Source: Rutidosis leptorrhynchoides
Taxonomy: Eukaryota > Streptophyta > Magnoliopsida > Asterales > Asteraceae
Length of the DNA stretch: 64,000 nt
Assembly: GCF_046630445.1 (NCBI RefSeq)
Contig: NC_092333.1
Coordinates: forward strand, 102,708,501-102,772,500
Direction of reading: 5' to 3'
Under the pieces are notes generated by a model. It did no database searches and was not told the origin of the DNA. It saw only the letters and a program-made list of their open reading frames with translations. Made by a program: the position numbers and the translations under genes. Positions 27,356-40,519 of this stretch are shown here, piece after piece (position 1 is the first letter of the stretch; every line of letters starts with the position of its first letter).

Positions 27356-28440
27356 TTGGTTACAGGTATATTCACTATCAACAATCTATTAGCTTCTGTC
27401 CTATTTGATACTGGTGCCGATAGGAGTTATGTATGTAGACACTTTTGCTCTAAGATAAATTGGTCGTTAGTTCCTTTAAAAGAGAGTATGCTTGTCGAGG
27501 TAGCCAATGGAAAACTTGAGAAAGTAGATCAAATTAGCCGAGGAGGTATTATCAACGTAGCTGGTGTGGATTTCGAGATTGACTTGATACCCATCAAATT
27601 GGGAAGTTTTGATGTGATTGTCGGTATGGACTGGTTGACCAAGGTAAGGGCCGACATTATCTGTGGAGATAAAGCTATTCGTATACCACACGAAGATGGT
27701 GAGCCACTGATTATTTACGGAGAGAGATGTAACTCAAAGCTGAACCTCATTAGTTGCATGAAAGCACAGAAGATCATGAAGAAAGGACGTCTTGCTGTTT
27801 TAGCACATGTGAAAACATTAGAAACCGAGGTGAAGGGCGTGGATGATGTATGAATTGTGAACGAATTTCCCGATGTTTTTCCGGAAGAATTGCCTGAATT
27901 ACCGCCATCGAGAGCAGTGGAGTTTCAGATCGATTTAGTGTCAGGAGCTGAACCTGTAGCTCGCGCACCTTATCGACTCGCACCTTCCGAAATGCAAGAG
28001 TTACAGAGCCAACTACAAGAACTGCTAGACCGTGGATTTATCCAACCAAGTTCTTCGCCTTGGGGCGCACCTGTTTTATTTGTGAAGAAGAAGGACGGAT
28101 CTTTCCGCATGTGTATCGATTATCGTGAGCTGAACAAATTGACGATCAAGAATCGGTATCCCCTTCCCAGAATTGACGATCTTTTCGATCAGCTGCAAGG
28201 ATCAAGTGTTTACTCTAAGATCGATTTGCGATCTGGTTATCACCAGTTGAGGGTGAAGGAGAGTGATGTGATGAAAACTGCGTTCAGAACCCGTTATGGT
28301 CACTATGAGTTTCTCGTGATGTCATTCGGTTTAACCAACGCACCTGCCGTGTTTATGGATCTCATGAATCGTGTATGCAAGCCGTACCTGGATAAGTTCG
28401 TTATCGTCTTCATAGATGATATCCTCATCTACTCCTAAAG
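27356..28440 (+). pseudogene. Protease and reverse transcriptase region of the Tekay-like element
   Basis: The aspartic protease signature LFDTGADRSYV lies near 27400, and a second conserved block (SFDVIVGMDWLTK) near 27610. The reverse transcriptase has [20 protein letters not shown], then [15 protein letters not shown], and the catalytic FIDDILIYS near 28415. Fossil, not expected to be functional. Confidence 0.9.
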
Positions 28441-28471
28441 CGAAGAAGAACATGAGCAACATCTTCGACTA

Positions 28472-30250
28472 GTGCTTGAACTCTTGAGACAAGAGCAACT
28501 TTATGCCAAATTCTCCAAGAGTGAGTTTTGGTTGAAGGAAGTCCAATTCCTGGGTCATATTGTGAGCGATCAAGGTATCAAAGTTGATCCCACAAAGATC
28601 GAAGCTATCAGCAAGTGGGAAACCCCCACTACTTCGACTCATATCCGCCAGTTTTTAGGTCTCGCCGGTTACTACCGAAGATTTATTGAAGGTTTCTCTC
28701 TGATTGCGCGTCCTTTGACCGCGCTGACTCACAAGGGAAAGAAGTTCATTTGGGAAACCGAACACGAATTAGCATTTCAAACCTTGAAGCAGAAGTTAAC
28801 CACCGCACCTATCCTATCACTTCCTGAAGGCAGTGACCATTTCGTCGTATATTGTGATGCCTCGAAAAATGGTTTTGGTTGCGTATTGATGCAAAGAACG
28901 AAGGTCATTGCTTATGCTTCTCGTCAACTGAAGATTCACGAGCGAAACTACACTACTCACGATCTCGAACTTGGAGCCGTTGTTTTTGCTCTCAAATTAT
29001 GGAGACACTATCTTTATGGAACTAAAAGTACTATCTTCACCGGCTACAAAAGCCTCCAACACATATTCGATCAGAAACAACTGAACATGAGACAGCGACG
29101 ATGGATCGAGACACTGAACGACTATGATTGTGAACTTCGTTATCATCCTGGCAAGGTAAATGTTGTAGCCGTCACTTTGAGTCGAAAGGAGAGGATGACA
29201 CCTCTTCGTGTCCGCGCCCTGAACATCACCATTCATTCGAACCTCAATAGCCAAATCCGAGTAGCCCAAGATGAGGCTCTCAAAGAGGAGAATATATCCC
29301 ATGAACACTTGAACATTCTCGTCTCTCGATTCGAGGTTAAGGAGACTGGACTCCGATACTTCGCCGAAAGAATTTGGGTGCCTAGTTATGGGGATTTGCG
29401 AAGTCTCATTCTGGACGAAGCCCACAAGTCAAGATATTCCATTCATCCAGGAGCCTGTAAAATGTACCACAATGTCAAGGAACAGTATTGGTGGCCTAAT
29501 CTTAAGAAGGATATTGCAACTTATGTTGGGAAGTGTTTGACTTGCTCGAAGGTTAAGGCCGAACATCAGATTCCATCTGGGTTACTTCAGCAACCGGAAA
29601 TCCCGCAATGGAAGTGGGAAAGGATAACAATGGACTTCATTACAAAACTACCAAAGACGATGGGCGGATACGATACCATCTAGGTTATCGTTGACCGTCT
29701 TACCAAATCTGCACACTTCTTAGCCATGAAAGAAACGGATACGATGGAAAAACTCGCTCAACTATACATAAAGGAAATTGTATCTCGTCATGGTGTACCC
29801 TTATCGATTATTTCAGACCGAGATGCCCGTTTTGCTTCCAGATTTTGGAGTTCTTTGCAAGAAGCCTTGGGGAATCGTCTCGACATGGGTACTGCGTATC
29901 ACCCACAGACCGACAGACAAAGCGAACGCACGATTCAGACTTTGGAGGACATGTTGCGTGCTTGTGTTATTGATTTCGGAAAGGCTTGGGAAAGGCATTT
30001 GCCGCTAGCTGAATTCTCTTACAACAACAGTTATCATTCGAGTATTAATACCGCACCTTTCGAAGCGTTGTATGGCCGCAAATGCCGTTCTCCTATTTAT
30101 TGGGCCGAAGTAGGCGAAAAGCAAATCACTGGACCCTAGTTAGTCCATGAAACAACTGAGAAGATTGTCCAAATTCAAGCGAGACTCAAGACAGCCCGTG
30201 ATCGCCAAAAGAGTTATGCCGACCTTAAACGTGAAGACTTCGAATTCAAC
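28472..30250 (+). pseudogene. RNase H and integrase region of the Tekay-like element
   Basis: [20 protein letters not shown] and [12 protein letters not shown] mark the RT thumb/connection. [15 protein letters not shown] is the RNase H start. The integrase zinc-binding H-H-C-C is seen in [20 protein letters not shown] and [12 protein letters not shown], and the core in [13 protein letters not shown] and [20 protein letters not shown]. Confidence 0.9.
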
Positions 30251-30663
30251 GTGGGTGACCATGTAATGTTGAAGGTCGCGCCTTGGAAAGGTGTGATCCG
30301 TTTTGAAAAACGTGGAAAGCTCAACCTGCGATACATTGGTCCTTTCGAAATCTTGGAGCGCGTTGGACCCGTTGCTTACCGTTTGGATCTTCCGACTCAA
30401 TTGAGCTCAGTTCATCCTACCTTCCATGTATCAAATTTGAAGAAGTGTCTTGCTGAACCGGAACTTGTCATACCACTGTAAGAACTTACGATTGATGAAA
30501 AACTCCACTTCGTGGAAGAACCTGTCGAAATTATTGAACGCGAGGTCAAAACTTTGAAACACAACAAGATTCCGATCGTCCGAGTCCGATGGAATGCCAA
30601 ACGAGGACCCGAGTTTACCTGGGAACTTGAGGATCAAATGATGTAGAAGTATCCTCACCTTTT
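30251..30663 (+). pseudogene. Integrase C-terminus with chromodomain-like tail
   Basis: GDHVMLKVAPWKGVIRF and LNLRYIGPFEILERVGPVAY form the GPY/F module, followed by VHPTFHVSNLKKCL and a chromodomain-like stretch with ILDRE-type VEEPVEIIEREVK, VRVRWNAKRGPEFTWELE. This is the diagnostic end of Tekay/Del-type chromoviruses. The region stops at CCCAAGG (30664), where copied flank begins. Confidence 0.85.
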
Positions 30664-30819
30664 CCCAAGGTAGGGCGACAACCTAAGTCACTGTAACATC
30701 CCACATTTTTTCGTTAAATTAATTTTAGCTCCGTTTTTTTTTAGATAATATCTTTTGTTATCTAAATTCGTATCTTCCGTTAACTAACGTTCTTAATATT
30801 TCCGTTATTAGATTATAAC
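30664..30819 (+). repeat. Copied left flank in front of the last LTR
   Basis: 156 bases matching 21627-21781 with about half a dozen differences: 28 bases of LINE (CCCAAGGTAGGGCGACAACC...), GTCAC, the first ~127 bases of the solo LTR, and ATAAC. A genuine internal 3' end with polypurine tract is therefore absent here. Confidence 0.88.
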
Positions 30820-33804
30820 TGTAACGACCCTGGATTTTCTGACTTATATTGTTAATATTTGTTATTAATACTTGCGTTGTACTAAATGTATTCTTATACA
30901 TTTTACTTGTTACCGTATTTGACATTTCAATGTCCCGACTCGTCTTTTCGACACGTGCTTTTCATGAATAATATTTCGAATATTTTTTACATTCATAATT
31001 AATTATTATTAATTATTTCTAATTAACTAATGTAAGTAGTTAATTACTTGGGCTTGTTACTAAGTTGTTGCATACTTATACATGGGCCTTTATTATTGGA
31101 CTTGGGCTATCAAAGCCCACCCTACATTTCTTAATGGACTAGTTGTGAGCCCATTTTTATGCTAGTGATTCATTAAGACTAAACAAGATTAATTAAGTTA
31201 AGTGTGGAGACAAAAATGTTTCAAGCATGCATGCACCTCTTTCCCATGCATTTAACCTTATACTCTTCCTAGCATACAACACTCTCTCACACTTGAAAGT
31301 TGGAACTTGACCACCCCTTTTTTGACCCTAAAACCGTGGGCCATGGGTGGGGGAGGGAGTTTAAATTTTTTTTTTTTTTTTTTTTTGTTACTTATATGCT
31401 AGTTTACACTTCATTTTACACATACTTACTTACACCACTTCTTTTCTCTCAACTTTTTCCTCTAAATTTTAAGTAACAACTTTATTTTTCTTTCTTCTTT
31501 TTCCTTTAAAAATCACCAAGTATCATCATCAATTTGCTTGTTTGTTGTTTGTTGTTGTTAAAGATCAAACTTTCTAGTTTGTATCTTCATGAATCTCGTT
31601 TCTTCTATCCTTTGTTTGATGAGGAACCAAGAACAAGGATCTAAGCTTGTTAGCTTATGGTTCTACATTTGAAAAGTTATCAAGATCTAAAGTTCATGAG
31701 CTTTAATATCTTACTTGTGTTCATGTTTTGGAAACTTAAGGTTTACTTTCTTAAGATCCAAGCATTGACTTGAATCTTCTTAAGTATGAAACAAATATGA
31801 ACTTATTACTTGTAACTTTAGTTTAGTTCTTCATTTTATTTATTTATTTTCGTGATTTATATATATTGGTCAAGTATTACTAGTTAAACTTGATCACATT
31901 TTTCTTGAAACTAAAGTTTAAACTTTGTAAGTTCAAGAACATGGAAGTTAAACTTTCTAGTTATAACTTCATACACTTATGTTGGATCTAAGTTTCTATA
32001 GCTTATGGTCTTCCAATTTTGTCTAAAACAAAAGCTTATAAGCTTATATACATTTTACAAGATAAAGATCTAAGTTTCATAACTTATGGTTTTATTAAAG
32101 TAAAGATCCAAGTTCCATAACTTAGGGTTTAACTTAAGAACACTAGATCTAGACTTTTTAGTCTAGGATCTACAAGACCTAACTATGATCTAAGTTCTAC
32201 AACTTAAGATCTTGTTTATTTAGTTTACATTCAAGTTTATAGCTTAATATTACTATTAGAACTCATGTATGTGTCGGATCTAAGATCTTGATGTAACTTT
32301 GGTTCATCAACCTTCTTACAACCCTTAAATGAGTTGTGCTACATATCTTAGACATAAACTAGTGTCATGATGGTCAAAACTTGGTAAAGATGATGCAAAC
32401 ACATCAACGAGTTGTACACTTAAAGCTATAAGCATCAAGGATGAGAACCGTGATGAGCATCAAGCACCAAGAATCCACCGGAGCACTTTACTTACTGTTT
32501 TCTGGATCTGATCAAGCTCCTGGGCTACTGGAATAGTTGATTTCCAGATTGTTCGGTTCGGGTAGATGATTTTTAAGACTCGTCTTAATCCGACTTACGG
32601 TTTAGGATTTATAGCCTTCCGAAAGTCACTACGCCCTTATAACGTTGTGCTGAAATTTCTGACCTGCTCGCACTTAAACCGTCGCCATGGTCAAACGAAG
32701 ACTAGTTTGTTTTTGGATATTGGTCAGCAACTAGGGGACTCATATACGGAGCAATGGCCACTGGTCTCACCTCATTTCAGTTTGTATAGAGGTCGTGGCG
32801 GCTGAACGAAGTCAGCCTTTGTTTTGATCTCTATTCTTGATTGAAAACTTACTTTACTTTTTACTTATGTTGTTGATGATGATGATACTTAAGACCTAAT
32901 TTACATACTTTTAAAACCTTTGGGAACAATTTACTGACTTAGTAACTTTTGACTTAGGTTGGGGACCTTTGGACCAACTACTTGCTTACTTATTCCGTAT
33001 CGACTTTACTACTTTTCACTGTGAGTTGTAGCATCCCTTTTTACTTTAACTATTTTGGGAACTGAGAATACGTGCGCTTTTTACATTTTACATACTAGGT
33101 ACGAAACTTTATATATGTGTGGGTTATACAACGGCATAAACTTTCCCCTTAGCTCGGTAACGTTTAGTCATTGGTCTTTGAACCGGTGAACGCGAATCTT
33201 AGATATGGATCCAAAGGGTTTGACATCCCCACTCGGGCTAGTCGCACTAGCATTTAACGGGTGTTTAATACTTCGTAAATTTACGCACTCGCCAAGTGTA
33301 CTTTTAGGGGGTGATATTACGTTAAGTTAGTTACCAAGTGCCCACGGTTGAACATATACTTTTCATACTGTTTTGAAATACTGAAATCTCGTGGCCTACC
33401 TTACATTACTGTTATACTTAAACTATAGCTCACCAACATTCGTGTTGACGTTTTTAAGCATGTTTTCTCAGGTGCTTAGAGGTTTGATGCTTCCGCTGTA
33501 GTAGTCTTGCTGTGTAGACTCCCGCTGCTTTTGTTAGAGATGTCTCTGCATGAAACGTTTACCTTGCATTCACAACTACGTTACTTTTGAAACAATGAAT
33601 TTGTAATGACCATTGGGTCTCGTACTTATGTTAATTGCTTCTATTCGTAGAAGCCTACTTTCGTTTGTAAAACTTATGACGTTGGTTATGACGTCACTCT
33701 TTCTTATGAGTGCAAACTTATTTTAAAACAGCATATAGTGTTTGACCTTATAATGATCCTGTTGTTGATGATCCGTACACGTTAATTTTGTACGGGGCGT
33801 CACA
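30820..33804 (+). repeat. Last LTR of the Tekay-like element, flanked by ATAAC on both sides
   Basis: 2,985 bases, collinear with 21782-24778. ATAAC lies at 30815-30819 and 33805-33809, so this copy on its own has the look of a solo LTR. Confidence 0.88.
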
Positions 33805-36143
33805 ATAACATTTCCCGTTTACTCTCGCGTATTTAAAATAATTCTTTTGGTTAATTCACGCACCCACTTTTAAATCGAGGGACCAAAGTTGCCAAGGGGC
33901 CAAACTAGTTGACTAGGTCAACTAGTCAAGCCCCATCTCATCCACTCATTCACTTCTTCTCCTACTTCCCTCTTTTTCTCTCTAGTCACCAAGAACACCA
34001 TTTTAACATCTTCAAAGATTCATCATCCATTTCCAATCTAGCAATCAAACATCAAAACAAATTGTACTTTTGTGATCCTTGCATCATCCTCTTCAATTCG
34101 GTACCAATTTCATAGCTTGGGGTAAGCTTTTTCAAAATCTCTAATTTTCATAAATTAGACCTTTAAACTTAAAAGTGTGTTAGTTAGTGTCTATGGCTCA
34201 AGTCTAACACGAATATGTAAATGGTTTGCTCGATTTTGTTGTTTTGAGTAACTAGCATGAACACTTGAAATGGGTGTGTTTAATCTTTGATTTTGGTTGA
34301 TTAAATGTTGATTAAATGTTAAAGTTCATGAATTAAATGTGTTACTAGCATTATTAGCTTCGTTTTGGTATGTAAGTTGATTTATAAAAACTTCATTAAC
34401 AAAATTGTTGAATTCATGATTCTTGGTTAGGGTTCGATAGCTTGTAATATAAAATTTTGATGCCTTGAATGCTATGAGATGTTATTGGTGAGTGTTTAGT
34501 TGTATTGTATGTTTAATTACCTTCGAAACGGCATATTGTATGTGTAAATTGGGTTCCCGAATCATGAAATGCATTTTATGAACTTGAAACTTTAATGATA
34601 AACTTTTAACTATCATTAGACGAGGATTTGATTATGGTAAATGAAGAATTTTATTGATGATATGTGTTTAGTTGTATTCCTCGTAAAAATACCTTTCCAA
34701 CAAGATAAGATACGTGTTTTGAATGTTTACTGTTCATTAGTTGTGTTTGAAAGAAGCTTGGTTCGTGCACTTGAAAATTCAGCAACAGCACCTGAAACCA
34801 GGGGTCTCGCTATAGCGAGCCCTGGTGTGCATAAAATCTCGCTATATCGAGAATATTTCTGTCCCAATTTTTTTTTTGATTTTTCAAGTTTCGTTCCTGC
34901 TTACTCGCAACTCCGTTTAACATGAAATTTTGCCAACATGCTTATATATGACTACGTTTATATGTGCAATAGTCGGATACCCGACCCGACCCCGTTGACT
35001 TTGACTTTGAATTTGACCAAGTTTGACTTTTAGTCAAACTTAACCAAACACTTATGCAATCATTCTAACATGCTTTTATACTTAATTCTTGCAACTTGAC
35101 AATTTGACTCACATGCTATATTAATCGAGTCGTAACAAGCCATAGGACTAATTGAACAACTTTGACCGACCTTGTACTTTACCATTATTGATACAACTTA
35201 TTTATTTAGGTCAAGGCTAAGCAACTTTCATTTGCACAACGTTTAATTTCAAACACTTTGGCGTGCAACTACGGTGAGATCATAGTCCCATCTTTTCAAC
35301 AACTTTTATTCTTTTAAATCGTGGGCTGAGAAACATATACATTTCTTACTTTTATACTTTGAACACAAGTACGAAAACAAACATTCCACGTACGAGTTAG
35401 AACAAAAAGCCTCAATTCAATTATCATTAGTTACACTTGCAGGGTCTAAGCGAGAACTTATGTTGTGTGGCCATACGGGTTTGACGAACCCTCATTTGGA
35501 CGGTTCGCTACCGTTAACGGATGAAATATATTTTCGGGTATAATGTAGGTTCTAACACTAGATTCAGAGGTACCATTCAGTTAAGCCTTGATAATTGGGT
35601 GCTCGTGATACAAACAACAACTTTTGGAATGCAAACGATTTAGATAATCAATTTTATACTTGCTTGTGGTTCAAAACAACATTTACAAATACAACTACGA
35701 TTTCACCAACGTTTTTAGTTGACAGTTTTCTATATGTTTCTCAGGTTCATGAATGGCTATTTGATACATGCTTCCGCGTACACTTATACTTGCTTGAGGT
35801 CAAGCATACATGCATACATTCTGATTACTTGCTTGGGGTCAAGCATATATGCGCACACTTTGATTTCTTGCTTGGGGTCGAGCATACATACATACATACG
35901 CTATTGATAGCATTCATGATTTTAAACTTATATTATGTAGCAAGTTATCTCATTATACTTTACAACTTTTATAAACTTAAACTTGTTGTCGAACCATTTG
36001 GTAACTTAAAACTTTGCAAGTCATACACGTTTCAAATGAATGCGACATAATTTTGGTCAAACGCGTCTCATTTACGGACTATGACCACGTAACGGAACCT
36101 AAGTTAACGGCGCCATCAATGGCAATTTTGTCGGGTCGTTACA
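33805..36143 (+). mobile_element. Solo LTR of another Gypsy family, right part
   Basis: Continues 21655-21781 after the Tekay-like insertion and ends GTCGGGTCGTTACA, directly followed by GTCAC (36144-36148), the duplicate of 21650-21654. Reconstructed LTR length is about 2.46 kb; no internal region or primer-binding site follows, so it is a solo LTR. It holds palindromes at 34806-34819 and 34838-34851 and a GTGAGA (35274) to TTTCTCAGGT (35746) pair. Confidence 0.85.
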
Positions 36144-38862
36144 GTCACCACCCGACCCCAAGCCACCACAAAAACCATAGATGCTACGTATGACTTTAAC
36201 CCAAAGTGAGTTGGTTCCGGTTTTAAACCTCCACCACCACTTTGCGAGTAAAGCCAAATTTTTCCTTTTATGAGACCCAATATTTAACCCCCGCATTCCT
36301 ATATGAATTTAAAATAGTATCCCACTTGACCCATGAAATTTTTGAACCCGAATCCGCCCCGCCCCCCAAAAAATTGCGTCTCACACACTCAAGTAAATGT
36401 AACACACAATTCGGGGCATGATAGAGCGAGAAAAAGTACAACGAGAGATTTGAAAGAACCGATTTGATAAGAACTAATCTTCTTCCATATGACATCGATC
36501 TCATTTTTAAACTCTGAAGGCGATTTTTTATTTTTCAATTACCAGATCCCAATCTTTTAATTTTTTTCATCTTACATCCAATTGGGAGACCAAGGTATGT
36601 GAACGGAAATGAACCCACTTGACATCTGAATTGATTAGCAATCCCGAGCAATTCATCATTACTTACCCCGATACCGTACAAAAAACTTTTATGGAAGTTC
36701 ACCTTTAACCTGGATGCTAGTTCAAAACATTTAAGAAGATTTTGAAGACTACGCGCATTCGCCCTACTACTCTCTCCCATAAACATGGTATCATCCGCAT
36801 ATTGTAGATGCGAGACATGAACTTTGGCCCCCTGACTTCAATACCCTTAAAAAGTCCCTTATCGGAGGCAGTTTTAGCAAGTATATTAAGCCCTGCTATG
36901 GCGAGAATAAATAGAAATGACGATAGTGGGTCGTCTTGCCTAACACCCCTTTCAAGCGAAACTTCTTTTGTTGGCTATCATTATACAAGAATGGAAATAG
37001 AAGTCATGGATAAACAAGTTCGGATCCACTTACACCATTTAGCACTAAACCCCATACATCTCATAACCTCCAATAAAAATTCCCAATTAATGCAATCAAA
37101 AGCCTTCTCAAAGACGACTTTGAAAATAAGACTTTTTTTCCTACTCGATCTAAGAAAATCTATACATTCATTAACAATTAATGCACCATTTAAAATAAAC
37201 CTTCTTTTCATAAACGCACTTTGTTTCGGGCCCACAAGAGAGGGGATGACTTGTCGAAGACGATTGGAGAGTATTTTAGCAATTATTTTATAATAACTAC
37301 TAATGAGACAAATGGGACGAAAATCATTAAGTACTTGCGGATCGTTTACTTTCAGGACAGGTGTAACAAATGAAGTATTGCAACCTTTAGATATCTCACC
37401 CTTGTCCCAAAACCAAACAACTGCTTCAATGAGATCAAACTTGATAAATTCCCAATATTTTTAAAACAAATTCAAGTTAAACCCGTGTGCACCCGGTGCT
37501 TTATTACCATCACAACCGAAAATAGTATCGTGAATTTCCTTTTCCTCGAATCTTTCTTCTATACTACTAGATTCAGAAGATGTTAAAACTGAGTATTCAA
37601 GGCCATCATCCAGGCTCGGCCTTTCATGGTCAGTTTCTTTAAACCGAATAGCAAAATGAGAAACAACCTCTTCTTTATATATTTCGGTGTATCTTTCCAA
37701 ATACCATCAACTAATAACCCTCGAATCGTATTTTCATTGTTTCTCATACGCACAATCAAATGAAAAAACTTATTGTTTTCAACCCCTTTTAAAACCCTCT
37801 TGATTCGTGCCTTTTGATTTAGCATACTCGATTTGATTTTCTCTTTTTCGAACCAAAGTTTCCTTGAGTTTCTCCAATGCTCCAATTTAGATTCAGTTAG
37901 CATCTCAATTTTAGCCTTCAATTCAAGTTTCGGAGCAACTTAAATATGCATTTCAATTTCACCATCAATAGCATCAAATTTTCTACTCCATTCGCTAATC
38001 GCGTTTTTAACATTTATAAGTCTATTTCTAAACATACAATCTTTTATATTGATTACTGGTACCTCTTTGTCCCACACACTTTGTATAATACTCTTAAAAT
38101 CATTTTTATCCAACCAAGCAAAAATTGAACAGTTTTGGACCGAATTTCCTCTCTTCATCTTTCAAAATAATGGCACAATGGTCCGAGAGATGTCGGTCCA
38201 TAACACACGCTGTAAAGTCATGCCAAGGGTGAAGGAATTTTTCCGTCACAAGAAAATGTTCAAGTTTACTATATTTTAACCTGTCACCACTAACTCGAGT
38301 GAAGATACGTCCTGACTTTTGTATTTTAATCAAACAATTATCCGTAATGAATTCATCGAATCGCTTTGCCCTATACTCAATAAAATCACAATTAAATCTT
38401 TCAGCCTCATTCCTTACCTTATTAAAATCTCCGCATAGTACCCACACTTCATCTACATCTGAATCAATCAATTGAGATAAATCTGACCATAATTTTTGTT
38501 TCACATTGTCATCATGTGGCCCGTATACATTTAAAATATTGTAATTCAAACTCAAAACTACCCACTTCCCTTTAATCCCGATAACATAAATTAACCCGAA
38601 TAACTAATTCTGCAGCAAATTGGTTTGTATCCCATACTAGCAGTTGCTCACCCACTTTACCCACCATTTCTTTCTGAATAAAGTCACAATCATCCAAACC
38701 CCAAATCTTACGAACCCAATTAACGTCCATAGACTTTAATTTAGTCTCTTTCAGAGCTATTATAAAAGGATTCTCTTTGTGTAGTAGACTTTTTAAATAC
38801 CCTGATTTACCTTCCTTTGTCTCTAAACAGAATCCCCGTATATTAAAAGCAATGATCTTCAT
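36144..38862 (-). pseudogene. L1-type LINE ORF2 (endonuclease, reverse transcriptase), degenerate
   Basis: On the minus strand from 38862, MKIIAFNIRGF starts an apurinic endonuclease-like domain (FIIALKETKL, then VLCGDFNKVRNEAERF near 38440, and DRHLSDHCAIIL near 38190). The reverse transcriptase follows: GPKQSAFMKRRFILNGALIV (near 37230), FKVVFEKAFDCINWEFL, the catalytic YADD at 36801-36790, and FTYLGLPIGCKMKK near 36600. The distal MSYGRRLVLIKSVLSNLSLY and HKRKNLALLAKWWWRFKTG lie near 36490 and 36270. Several stops and frame changes break it, so it cannot encode a whole protein. The reading continues at 21654-21466 beyond the LTR insertions. Confidence 0.9.
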
Positions 38863-39484
38863 GGAAAACTAAATTTTACGAGAAAAAAACATAAAGGATA
38901 CTTACTGAATGGAAGCTTTACGCCTCCATTTGAGACCTAATTTCTGGCCATAATCTCTTACTTCCTGCTATTGAATTGGGTCAGAGCAGTGCACGCTACC
39001 TGATTGATTTGTGTTTGGAATCGGAATAGCAACATTTGATATGCACGTTGTACACGTAGTATGCAAAGGCTGATTACTTTTTTTCTGAACCCTAGCTATT
39101 CTGAACACTATCATTATTGAAGGATACTTACTGGGCAGCCCATGGTGGGTGCGCGTGAAATTAGCCTGGTTTCCCGTGGAAACTGCCTGTGTTTTGCTTT
39201 GGCCGTGGAGAATGCCCATGTAACTGCTCTTTATGGCAGCCCATGTAGGGTCTTGGGTAGCCCGTGGTACTTGTCTGGCAGCCCGTGTAGGGTGGCATGG
39301 CAGCCCGTGTTTGGCTCAGTTCCGAGGTCGTAACTTGATTTTATCGTTTTCGCTAGAGATTCTTCGTTTTAAGTCAGTTTTCGGTGATTCTTCTTGCATT
39401 GTCTTTGTAATTACTAAACCTACAAAATAAAGCAAATAAATGCCTATTTCTTCAATAAAGTTTGGATCTTTATTATTTTTTGTC
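38863..39484 (-). other. LINE inter-ORF region with a possible foreign insert
   Basis: About 620 bases between ORF2 and the ORF1 RRM. Part of it (about 39125-39330, plus strand) has five copies of a GGCAGCCCRTG-like word at irregular spacing (39132, 39235, 39256, 39278, 39299), and does not look like LINE. No gene is seen. Confidence 0.4.
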
Positions 39485-39830
39485 CTAATATCGAGCGTAA
39501 AAACATGTCTTTTTAGACGAAATCAACCTTCTAGCTTCATTACCCCTATTAATGGCTTTGAAGATTCTTATTTGTTTACCATCAAAGTTAATGTTATTAC
39601 AGGATGACAGTAATTGATCTTCATCAGTAACATTTGTGAACCTAACAAAAGCAAAGTGTTGGTCGTTCCTAAAATGTTTTCCGGCCATATACATATCACG
39701 AACATCACCAAAGTTTTTGAAAGTCCTCCAAAGTTTCACAACGTTCCAATCGTCCGGGAAGTTGAAAACATGAAGGATATCAAATGGATTCCGAAGAGTC
39801 TTGTTAATCGATCTTGAAGTCTCATGTTGT
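39485..39830 (-). pseudogene. LINE ORF1 fragment with RRM domain
   Basis: On the minus strand this reads INKTLRNPFDILHVFNFPDD, then WRTFKNFGDVRDMYMAGKHF and HFAFVRFTNV (the RNP1 position), then DGKQIRIFKAINRG. Plant L1 ORF1 proteins commonly carry such an RRM, normally followed by a zinc knuckle; that C-terminal part is not recognisable here. It lies upstream of ORF2 on the same strand, as expected for one LINE. Confidence 0.75.
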
Positions 39831-40484
39831 AATCTACCTTTACCCTATTTATGCTCGAAATGTTGTTCCTCGCATTCTCTCTCAATTCTCTCTCACCTCT
39901 CATTCTCTCTCAATCTGCAGACTATATTATCTCCTGAAGGGGATAATAGTCTAGTACATACCGTATTTGAGGATCAAATATGAAAACTCTTGATGGCTAT
40001 GAAGTTTGTTGATAGATAATGTCAAAATGCTCACCTTAATATTCATCCATACTGTTAAAGAGTGATAGAGTTGATAAACGATGTCGGAGATAATGGTGCT
40101 GACAGACAAATGCATGATTGCAACGTCTATATTGATTTTCGGAATGAAGAAAATTCATCTTGAGAACAAATATTGTGATAAATAGTCAATTATACAATTG
40201 TGTACCGTTAGAAAAAAGGAAATACACAGTAAGATAGTCTAGATATTTGGAAAAGTAAGTAGAAAGAAGAAAATAAATTGAACATTAAAAGAGAGGAGAG
40301 AGATAATCATATGTTCGGAATAGTATAAATTTTGGAGGATTTGTTAAATGAAATGACGTATTTTTGGTGGCTTTTAGTATATAAAGGGAATATAATTCAT
40401 AAGATTTTCTCAGCTTTCATAAAGAGACACCGTTAGAAAATTTACTCATTATTTCACAATCAAATTATTTTAATTTTGTATCAT
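39831..40484. other. Intergenic, no gene seen
   Basis: A short CTCTCT/CTCAATTCTC tract (39880-39915) may be the 5' end of the LINE. The rest is AT-rich without recognisable coding or repeat structure. Confidence 0.5.
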
Positions 40485-40519
40485 TTTGTTTGTTTTTCAC
40501 AAGCTCAGTGCAATTATAT

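Larger units (their letters stand above)
21782..33804 (+). mobile_element. Tekay-like chromovirus (Ty3/Gypsy), fossil, with rearranged right end
   Basis: The parts are a 5' LTR 21782-24778, primer-binding site 24779-24792, pre-gag frames 25127-25968, gag about 26270-27330, protease about 27356-27700, reverse transcriptase 27857-28440, RNase H about 28830-29200, integrase about 29290-30250, chromodomain-type C-terminus about 30250-30663, a copied flank 30664-30819 and an LTR 30820-33804. ATAAC flanks the outer ends (21777-21781, 33805-33809). The domain order is that of chromoviruses, and the end of integrase plus chromodomain resembles the Tekay/Del lineage. It is broken, with about half a dozen interruptions. 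The LTRs differ at a few sites per hundred bases, so it is recent but no longer active. Confidence 0.85.

Noticed and set aside
28997-29425. 142-residue minus-strand frame
   Set aside because: Shadow of the RNase H/integrase region on the other strand.
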